From UBA1660 sp964462035 (GTDB taxonomy: Bacteria > Myxococcota_A > Polyangia > Polyangiales > Houyiibacteriaceae): a stretch of DNA of 64,000 nucleotides. The stretch is from NCBI GenBank assembly GCA_964462035.1, contig CAYXAP010000015.1:62001-126000 (forward strand), given 5' to 3'. The notes below the pieces were generated by a model. The model was not told where the DNA came from, searched no databases, and saw only the letters and a list, made by a program, of their open reading frames with translations. How positions within the stretch are numbered: the stretch's first letter is position 1; every line of letters starts with the position of its first letter. The position numbers and the translations under genes were made by a program. Shown piece after piece: positions 57,852 to 64,000 of this stretch.

Positions 57852-59800
57852 TGGGGCTCTTCCTTCGCTTCTTCTTCGGGGTCGGCCTTCACCTCGTCGG
57901 TGGAGGCCGGCACCATCTGTTTGAGCTGCCACGCTTGCATGCGCAGCCGCGCCTGCACCTTGTCGAGCTCTTTGCGGATCGGCCCGATCGCGCCGCCGGC
58001 GATCGCGATGACGGCGAGCGAGACGATGGTCAGCAGGGCCAGGGTGGGGACCCGCGCCAGGTCCGAGCTGCGCGGTAGGATCTGGAGCCCATCTTCGGTG
58101 AACGTCATCGAGGGCGGCACCACGCCGAACCACTCGAGCGAGATCGGGAGCAACGCCGCGAGCAGCCCCGCCACCATGAACGGGATCCGGTAATGCGGCG
58201 GATGGTTCAGCGTGAAGAGCAGGGTCACCACCACGATGATCAGCGGCGAGATCAGGAAGGGCCCGATCAACGAGGAGGTCGAGGCGGCGGTCGCCAGCGC
58301 CAGGCCGAAGACGATGGTCGCGGAGCGCGTCGTCGGCCGCTCGAGGCGGGACACCAGCCAGCTCGCGACGCCCGTGAGCGTGGTGAGCGTGGAGAAGAGG
58401 ATCACCGGCAGCCACGTCCGCATCCCGGTGAGCAGCACCAGCGGGATGAAGAGGTTGAGCCCGAGGAAGACCACCGCGCCGATGCGTCCCGCCTGGCGCG
58501 TCTGCTTGGCCTCCTGCTCCTCGAGCTCGGCCCGCACCTCTTCGGGGAGCAGGGGCGGTGGGTCGGTGAGCAACCCGACGAGCCCTTCGAGGGCGCCCCG
58601 GTGGGTCGGGTCCAGCGCCAGCGCGCGGCCGAGCTTCGCGAGTGACTGCCGCCGAATCTCTTCCGGGTCGAGCGACTCCCCTTCGTCGTGCGCGTCGACC
58701 TCGGCGACCAACGCGTCGGCTTGCTGGCGGCGTCGCTCAGAGTCGCGGTGGCCGTCCAGGTAGCGCTCGATTCCGTCGTGGAGCGCGCGTGCGCTCGGGC
58801 ATCGTTGGCCGGGGTCGAGCGCGGTGGCCCAGAGCACCAGGGACTCGAGCTCCGGGGCGAGCGGGGTCTCCACGTTCCGAACGCGGTCGTCGACCGGCGC
58901 TTCGGTGGAGCGAATCAGACTGACGATGGACTCGCCCCGATGGAGCGGCTCGCCGGTGAGGAGCTCGAAGAGCAGGGCGCCGAGCCCATAGACGTCGGCC
59001 TTGGCGGTGAGAACGGGGTTCTTCCCGACCAGCTCCGGTGCCACGTAGCCGGGGGTGCCCATGATGGTCCCGAACTGAGTCTGCGGTGACGAGTCCTTGA
59101 GCGTCCCCTGGGGGTCGATGGCCTCCGTCTCGTTCGTGGCCGGATCGTCGGTGCCGAGCACCTTCGCGAGCCCCCAGTCGAGCAGATAGACCTCTCCGTA
59201 CTCGCCGAACATGATGTTGGCTGGCTTCAGGTCGCGGTGGACCACGCCACGCTCGTGGACGAAGTCGAGCGCCAAGCAGAGCTGCGCGAACGCAGAGAGC
59301 AGCCGCCGTTCGCCGAAGCGCTCGAGGACGTCCGCGTCGCCAGCGCGGCGCGCTTCGAGCACCTGCTCGAGGGTGCGGCCCTTCACCCGGCGCATCGTGA
59401 AGAAGGGGGCGCCTTCCTCGGCGCGGCCGAGATCGTAGACGGGCACGATCGACGGGTGCTCGAGCTGCGCCTGGACCCGCGCTTCGAGCAGGAAGCGCGC
59501 GCGAATGTCGCCACGTTCGTGCAGCTCCTCGTGCGCGACCTTCATCGCGACCTGCCGGCCGATGGCGTGGTCGAGGCAGAGCGCGACCTCGCCCATACCG
59601 CCGGCGCCCAGGTGGCCCTGCTGCTCGTAGCGGGAGCTCGCCGCGGCTGGGAGGAGCTCGTCCGGGAGCTCGAGCTCGATGGACGGCGGCTGATCGACCG
59701 GACCGATCTGGGTCTTCGCGTGCTCCGGGAACCAGCGCCCGTCCGGCTTCTCTGCGGTCAAACGCGCATCCCCCGCCATTGGCCGCTCGGGTCCCTCCAC
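57848..59800 (-). CDS. Ser/Thr protein kinase with polytopic membrane tail
   Basis: 650 residues. Kinase ~55-345: GAGGMGEVA, VAMKVA, HRDLKPAN, LLDWGLAKV (DWG in place of DFG), GYVAPEL, DVYGLGALLF. The DWG form keeps the metal-binding Asp, so it should be active; it is common in one class of bacterial kinases with membrane tails. A charged linker (DAHDEGESLDPEEIRRQ), then six or seven helices (~440-625) follow, ending in a basic/acidic cytoplasmic end. The start at GTG/ATG 59800 or ATG 59779 is uncertain. The small lipoprotein gene overlaps its stop. Ligand and substrate unknown. Confidence 0.9.
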   Translation of the reverse strand: MEGPERPMAGDARLTAEKPDGRWFPEHAKTQIGPVDQPPSIELELPDELLPAAASSRYEQQGHLGAGGMGEVALCLDHAIGRQVAMKVAHEELHERGDIRARFLLEARVQAQLEHPSIVPVYDLGRAEEGAPFFTMRRVKGRTLEQVLEARRAGDADVLERFGERRLLSAFAQLCLALDFVHERGVVHRDLKPANIMFGEYGEVYLLDWGLAKVLGTDDPATNETEAIDPQGTLKDSSPQTQFGTIMGTPGYVAPELVGKNPVLTAKADVYGLGALLFELLTGEPLHRGESIVSLIRSTEAPVDDRVRNVETPLAPELESLVLWATALDPGQRCPSARALHDGIERYLDGHRDSERRRQQADALVAEVDAHDEGESLDPEEIRRQSLAKLGRALALDPTHRGALEGLVGLLTDPPPLLPEEVRAELEEQEAKQTRQAGRIGAVVFLGLNLFIPLVLLTGMRTWLPVILFSTLTTLTGVASWLVSRLERPTTRSATIVFGLALATAASTSSLIGPFLISPLIIVVVTLLFTLNHPPHYRIPFMVAGLLAALLPISLEWFGVVPPSMTFTEDGLQILPRSSDLARVPTLALLTIVSLAVIAIAGGAIGPIRKELDKVQARLRMQAWQLKQMVPASTDEVKADPEEEAKEEPQ

Positions 59801-59898
59801 TCGCTCGCGGGCATCGTCGGCACCCTAGCGCAGCTCTCGCGAGCTTTCAGCTGATGCAGGCTTCCGTTCGAAGGCCAGAGGATCGGTATGATGCGCAC

Positions 59899-62442
59899 GT
59901 GAGTAACTTGCACCGAGTGTCAATTTGCGTTCTAGCGGTTCTGGTGGGCTGTGGCGATGACGACGATGTGACGGCCGTCGACGCTGGGCCTCTGGAGGAC
60001 GCGGCACCTCCGGATCTGGGGGTAGATCTCGGCCCTGACGAGTCCGAGAGCTTCATGCCTTCCGGCGAGGTGACCATCCGTCGCGACGACCTCGGTATCC
60101 CGCACGTCCAGGGGGCGGATGCGGCGGATGCGTTCTACGGAGCCGGCTACGCCCAGGCCCGCGACCGGCTGCTCCAGATGTCGCTGATCCGGCTGCGTGC
60201 GCAGGGTCGCCGGGCGGAGGTCCTGCCCGACAAGATCGACGACGACATTCTGCTGCGCAGCGTGAACATCGCTCGGATGGGGCGCGAGAACGCGGCGCTC
60301 GCTCGGGCGGAGCATCCGGACTCGCACTCGCTCATCGTCGCGTGGACCGCCGGCGTGAACCGTTTCATCGACGAAGTGCTCGGCGGCGAAGTGGCCATGC
60401 CCTACGGCTTCGACGAGCTCGGCTTCGAGCCCGAGCGTTGGCGCACCGAGGACGCCTACACGGTCGGCAAGCTCCTGCTCTTCAGCAACGCGAACCAGAT
60501 CGAGTTCGATCTCCTGGCGTCGTTGATTCGCCGCTACGCGCCGGAGATCTGGACGGCCTTCGGTGGTCAGGCGTGGCGACCGATGGTCCCCACCTATGTC
60601 CTGCCCGAAGACGAGCGGCCGGCGGTCGGCGACGTGGGCGACCCCCTGCCCACGAGCCTGCCCCCGGCGCCGCTGCCGCCCGACGCGGCCGAACGGCTCC
60701 GCGCGTTCACCGAGCGAGTCCGCGAGCTCCGACCTGGCGCCAGCAACAACTGGGCGATGGACGGGCGTCACACCGCCGACGGTCGCCCGTTGATCGCTGG
60801 TGATCCGCACCAGCCCCTGCAGTCGCCGTCGATCTTCTTCGCGCAGCACGTCCACGCCCTCGACGGCACCTTCAACGCCGTGGGCTTCTCCTTCGTGGGC
60901 ACCCCCGCCGTTCAGCTCGGCCACAACGAAGACGTGGTCTGGACCGCGACGACCACCTACCCCGATTGGATGGATCTGGTGGCGGTCGACGTCGCCGACG
61001 ACGACACCGTACGGATCGGCGGCGAGCCCGTGCCGATCGCCCGCCGCGCCGAGTACTTCGCAGTGGCCGGCGACGACGCGCAGACCGAGACCATCATCGA
61101 CGTGCCGGGTCACGGCGTGCTCCTGCCGCGCGGCTTCGCTCCGCTGCCGCTCACCGATGGCAACCGCCGGGTGATGGTGCGCTGGGCCGGGGACACGCCC
61201 ACCACCGAAGCCGACGCGTTCCACGGCGTGGACACCGCCCGGACGCTCGACGACTTCGAGAGCGCGGTCGACCGGATGGAGCTCGGCGCCTTCAACTTCG
61301 TCGCCGCGACCGCCGATGGCATCACCTACCGGTCGAGCCCGCGGGTGCCCGATCGCGGCACCCCGGGGACCTTCGGAGAGCCGTGGGCGGTGCTCGACGG
61401 CGATGACGCGAACAGCGCGTGGACGGGGGACTTCCTCTCGCTCGAGCAGCTCCCGCGCAGTCGCGCGGAGACCACCGGCTGGATCGCGAGCGCCAACAAC
61501 GACAACTACGGCTTCACCGGCGACGGCGCGCTCGAGGGCGACGCTTTCTACTACGGCGTCTGGTTCGACCCGGGGACCCGCGGCTATCGCATCGGCGGTG
61601 AGCTCGAGCGCCTGGCGGACCGGGGCGACGTGACCCCCGACGACTTCCGCACCCTGCAGCAGGACACGCACAGCGTGGTCGCCGAGCTGATCCTACCGAC
61701 CCTCCTCGAAGCTGCCGAGGGGCTCGAGGCCGACGAGGCGCTGGTCGACTACCGGGATCGCGACGACCTCGCGGGGCTCGTGGCGCGCCTCGGGGCGTGG
61801 GACCAGCGCATGGACCGCCCATCGGCGGATGCGCTCCTCTTCCAGGCCTGGGTCTACTTCTTCGCGGAGCGGATCCTCGCCGACGAGCTCTCGATCCTCT
61901 TCGAGCCGCTCATCGACGCTTCGTCGATCTACGTGCTCAAGTGGGTCCGGCTCGCGCTCCTCTTCGCGCCGGACATCGTCGACGGCCCCGCGAGCGGCCA
62001 TGCGTACGCCGCGCTCGACCAGGCGGCGACCTACCTGACCGACACCTTTGGCAGCCTCGAGCCCGATGCCTACTCCTGGGGCGACGTCCATGGCGCCGTC
62101 TTCAACACGAACGTCGGCGGTCGCTACGAGCGCGACTGGGTTCCCACCGACGGTGCCGACGGGACGGTGAACGTCGCGGACGCGAGCTTCCTCGGCGGGG
62201 ACGGTCCCGTGGAGCGCATGGACGTCACCGGCGGCGCCGTCTACCGGATGGTCGCCAGCTTCGACGAGAGCGGCAGCCCACGGGCGCTGGTCAACTTCAT
62301 CGGTGGTGTCAGTGGCGACCCGGACAGCCAGTTCTGGGACGACCGCACCGAAGGCTGGGTCGAAGGCGAGTACGAGCCCCTCGCCTTCGAGGAGTCCGAG
62401 GTCGCCGAGCGAACGGTGGAGACCACGACGCTGACGCCGTGA
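59899..62442 (+). CDS. Penicillin-acylase-like (Ntn hydrolase) lipoprotein
   Basis: 847 residues from GTG 59899 (lipobox VSICVLAVLVGC). The precursor-type fold of penicillin G/V acylase and homoserine-lactone acylases: alpha-part ~60-300 (VTIRRDDLGIPHVQGADAADA, YGAGYAQARDRLLQM), then the autocatalytic site PGASNNWAMDG (Ser ~287 becomes the new N-terminus of the beta-chain), DPHQPLQSPSIFF, and NFVAATADGITY. Nucleophile Ser follows Ala rather than Gly. Substrate may be an amide or acyl-homoserine lactone. A TATGAT box (59887-59892) lies seven bases before the GTG, so the mRNA may be nearly leaderless. Divergent from the kinase gene. Confidence 0.87.
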   Translation: MSNLHRVSICVLAVLVGCGDDDDVTAVDAGPLEDAAPPDLGVDLGPDESESFMPSGEVTIRRDDLGIPHVQGADAADAFYGAGYAQARDRLLQMSLIRLRAQGRRAEVLPDKIDDDILLRSVNIARMGRENAALARAEHPDSHSLIVAWTAGVNRFIDEVLGGEVAMPYGFDELGFEPERWRTEDAYTVGKLLLFSNANQIEFDLLASLIRRYAPEIWTAFGGQAWRPMVPTYVLPEDERPAVGDVGDPLPTSLPPAPLPPDAAERLRAFTERVRELRPGASNNWAMDGRHTADGRPLIAGDPHQPLQSPSIFFAQHVHALDGTFNAVGFSFVGTPAVQLGHNEDVVWTATTTYPDWMDLVAVDVADDDTVRIGGEPVPIARRAEYFAVAGDDAQTETIIDVPGHGVLLPRGFAPLPLTDGNRRVMVRWAGDTPTTEADAFHGVDTARTLDDFESAVDRMELGAFNFVAATADGITYRSSPRVPDRGTPGTFGEPWAVLDGDDANSAWTGDFLSLEQLPRSRAETTGWIASANNDNYGFTGDGALEGDAFYYGVWFDPGTRGYRIGGELERLADRGDVTPDDFRTLQQDTHSVVAELILPTLLEAAEGLEADEALVDYRDRDDLAGLVARLGAWDQRMDRPSADALLFQAWVYFFAERILADELSILFEPLIDASSIYVLKWVRLALLFAPDIVDGPASGHAYAALDQAATYLTDTFGSLEPDAYSWGDVHGAVFNTNVGGRYERDWVPTDGADGTVNVADASFLGGDGPVERMDVTGGAVYRMVASFDESGSPRALVNFIGGVSGDPDSQFWDDRTEGWVEGEYEPLAFEESEVAERTVETTTLTP

Positions 62443-62445
62443 GGC

Positions 62446-64000
62446 TCAGAGCGAGCGGAGGTACTCGACGAGCGCGCTCGTCTCTTCTGCCGTCAGCGGC
62501 ACGACGCTCTCGTGTCCGGGTGCGCAGCTTCCGTCGATGGTCTCTTCGAGGGAGCTCGCGCACCCATCGTTGAGCCAGGGAGACCGGTGGGCGACACCGC
62601 GGAGCATCGGGACCTGCAGCGCCTCGGTCCCTTCGCCGAAGTCGACGGTGTCGTTGTTCGTCCGGAGAACGCCCGCGTGACAGCTCTCGCAGCCGGCCAT
62701 CACGAAGACCTCGGCACCCAAGCCAACGCGTTCGGCATCGGTGGGTGGGGCCGGCAGCGCCCGCAGTCCGTCGAGCCACCCGCCGAGCTCGGCGAGGTCC
62801 CGAGCGTCGAGCTCGCCGCCCTGCATCCGCTGAGTGAACGTCACGACCATCAGGCTCTCGAGCCCCTCGTGCTCTCCGTTCCAGTGAAAGGGAGCGGTCG
62901 CCATGATTCCACCCAGGAGCGTCTGCGTCCGCCGGGGAGGGGCGTCCTCGAAGTCCCACGAGTGGCCGTCCTCGCCACCCTCGGGGTGACACGAAGCGCA
63001 GGCGATGTTCGAGGTGCCGACGTCGTGGAAGAGACGGTAGCCAGGAGAGTCGATGCCGAGCTCCTGTGGGAGCGGGATCGAGTGGAGACTGCCAAAGTCC
63101 CGATCGGGATCGTGGACCCGAATCCGCGACTCTGCCTGCATCTGGACCACGACCGCTTCGTCGTGCCAGACCACGCTCGCGCCGCCGCTCGTGAACGACT
63201 CGTCCACCCTGCCCAGACACTCGCTGGCGTCCAGCGTGACGGCCGCCTCCAGCGGATAGGTCCGGGTGTAGTCCCGCGATGTGGCTGCGCTCGTGACTGC
63301 GAAGCGCGTCCCATCGGGCGCGATGGCCATGTCGACCGCCAGGGGCATCGCGTCGATCACCGGGCCCGGAGGAGCGTCGCTCCCGTCAGCGGGGAAGCGC
63401 GTGACCGTCGTCTGAACGACGGACGTCGCACAGCCGGAGATCACCCGCCCGTAGTACTGGGTGGAAGGGACGCCCATGGGCGTCGTTTCGAGCGGGCTCG
63501 AGAATGCGCGCTGATGGAGCATCAGGACGTCTCCGTCCGGCGTGGCGAGGGTCCGCCACGCGACGTGGGGGAGCGCGGAGACGAACTCGCCCGTCACGAC
63601 CCGGTGCGTGACGCTCACGGGAGCGCGACGCGCGACGACTGCCCCCGACGCGTCGAGCGTGAGGAGCTCCGCACTGCGGAAGCGGCTCACGAACCAACCA
63701 CTGGCGGTGACCACCACGTCGCGGAGGTCCGTGTCGACGAACACCCGTCGTGCCTCCGCGCCGTTGCTCGCCTCCAACGACACCAGCTCACCGCCGGCGC
63801 ACGCGACGAGGATGTGGTCGGTCACCGGATCGTGAGCCAATCCGCGCGGCGCGGGGCACACGTCGGAGCGCCGTCGGAGAATGGATCCGCCTCCGCTCAG
63901 GGTGACCACCGCGCCACCGCCACGGAGCGCGACGTGAACGCGACCCGCCGAGTCTTCGACCAGTCGACCCGGCTCGTCGCCAGGCTCGAGCGCTCGGGTG
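62446..64000 (-). CDS. Di-haem cytochrome with N-terminal beta-propeller (5' partial at window edge)
   Basis: The frame is open from 64000 inward, so the true start and any signal lie beyond the window; the GTG at 63909 is only an internal codon candidate. Visible ~517 residues: a beta-propeller (GGAVVTLSGGG, GLAHDPVTDHILVACAGGELVSLE, TPDGDVLMLHQRAF, IAPDGTRFAVTSAA), then two c-type haem sites, NIACASCHPEGGEDG (~residue 335 of the visible part) and MAGCESCHAGVLR (~430), with LLGGIMATAPFHWNGEHEG between. The layout fits the MauG/CcpA-like di-haem family fused to a YVTN-type propeller. Probably periplasmic or surface. Its stop lies 3 nt from the acylase stop. Confidence 0.82.
   Translation of the reverse strand, partial: TRALEPGDEPGRLVEDSAGRVHVALRGGGAVVTLSGGGSILRRRSDVCPAPRGLAHDPVTDHILVACAGGELVSLEASNGAEARRVFVDTDLRDVVVTASGWFVSRFRSAELLTLDASGAVVARRAPVSVTHRVVTGEFVSALPHVAWRTLATPDGDVLMLHQRAFSSPLETTPMGVPSTQYYGRVISGCATSVVQTTVTRFPADGSDAPPGPVIDAMPLAVDMAIAPDGTRFAVTSAATSRDYTRTYPLEAAVTLDASECLGRVDESFTSGGASVVWHDEAVVVQMQAESRIRVHDPDRDFGSLHSIPLPQELGIDSPGYRLFHDVGTSNIACASCHPEGGEDGHSWDFEDAPPRRTQTLLGGIMATAPFHWNGEHEGLESLMVVTFTQRMQGGELDARDLAELGGWLDGLRALPAPPTDAERVGLGAEVFVMAGCESCHAGVLRTNNDTVDFGEGTEALQVPMLRGVAHRSPWLNDGCASSLEETIDGSCAPGHESVVPLTAEETSALVEYLRSL

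Noticed and set aside
63907..63909. GTG as the start of the di-haem protein
   Set aside because: The same frame stays open to the window edge with propeller-like sequence (RVHVALRGGGAVVTL), and no signal peptide follows the GTG.
1..64000. tRNA, rRNA, CRISPR and intact insertion sequence
   Set aside because: Reading both strands I found no cloverleaf-like block, no rRNA-like stretch, no regularly spaced identical repeats and no transposase domain; this cannot exclude a small ncRNA.

Overview
The window is a GC-rich (about 70 %) and very tightly packed chromosome segment. It looks like a myxobacterium of the Polyangia/Sandaracinus type. The signs are three large serine/threonine kinases (one fused to an AAA-type ATPase and repeats), many long secreted lipoproteins with acidic 'GDD/DAG' linkers, a MopE-like metal-binding protein, a remnant of a GCGC-type (MYXO-CTERM-like) C-terminus, a CarF-type plasmalogen desaturase, and DUF1552/DUF1592 surface proteins. 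Family assignments are made by eye from motifs; no search was run. I saw no rRNA, tRNA, CRISPR array or intact transposase gene.

Layout. 1-4.5 kb: the end of a secreted RlpA-like protein, then a minus-strand operon of a small lipoprotein, a GNAT acetyltransferase and a P-protein (chorismate mutase/prephenate dehydratase/ACT) fused to a DAHP-synthase-like domain that has lost its catalytic residues, then an M15 peptidase. At 4.56-4.74 kb lies a 177-bp palindromic, MITE-like element. 4.7-8.3 kb: minus operon of a HutF-like deiminase and a two-gene HTTM (gamma-carboxylase-like) membrane system. 8.3-11.5 kb: a clan GH-A hydrolase-like protein and a lipoprotein with an M49-like zinc motif.

11.5-22.2 kb: a long minus-strand operon with overlapping starts and stops at most junctions: a Ser/Thr kinase with a PEGA domain, a TPR/PEGA protein and four large surface lipoproteins, at least three of them clear tandem paralogues. 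Two sigma-54-like promoter sequences lie in it. This is the most unusual locus in the window. 22.4-28 kb: a membrane protein, bioB, carF, a Cys-rich lipoprotein and a pair of zinc-ribbon membrane proteins. 28-35.6 kb: a DUF1552/DUF1592 pair, a Cys-rich lipoprotein, a TetR regulator, TerC and a MopE-like protein.

36-38.8 kb: an ECF42-type sigma factor with its DGPF/YCII partner and a divergent double-VOC protein. Both divergent transcripts begin with the same TGTCGA-N17-CGAC promoter, so a self-contained regulon can be read from the sequence. 38.9-42.4 kb: a methyltransferase, an SDR, an alpha/beta hydrolase, a haem-binding lipoprotein and a small membrane protein. 42.4-50.5 kb: a kinase-ATPase-TPR protein, an ALO-type FAD oxidoreductase and a beta-trefoil/beta-helix lipoprotein. 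50.6-55.5 kb: an ECF sigma factor coupled to a 1449-residue membrane protein (degenerate anti-sigma motif, FecR, VIT, VWA, TPR). 55.7-64 kb: a small membrane protein, a GST-like protein, a kinase with a small lipoprotein, a penicillin-acylase-like lipoprotein and a partial di-haem propeller protein.

No stretch longer than 300 bases lacks a gene. The longest gaps (22208-22419, 36889-37120, 48008-48185, 15182-15358) carry the promoters and hairpins listed.
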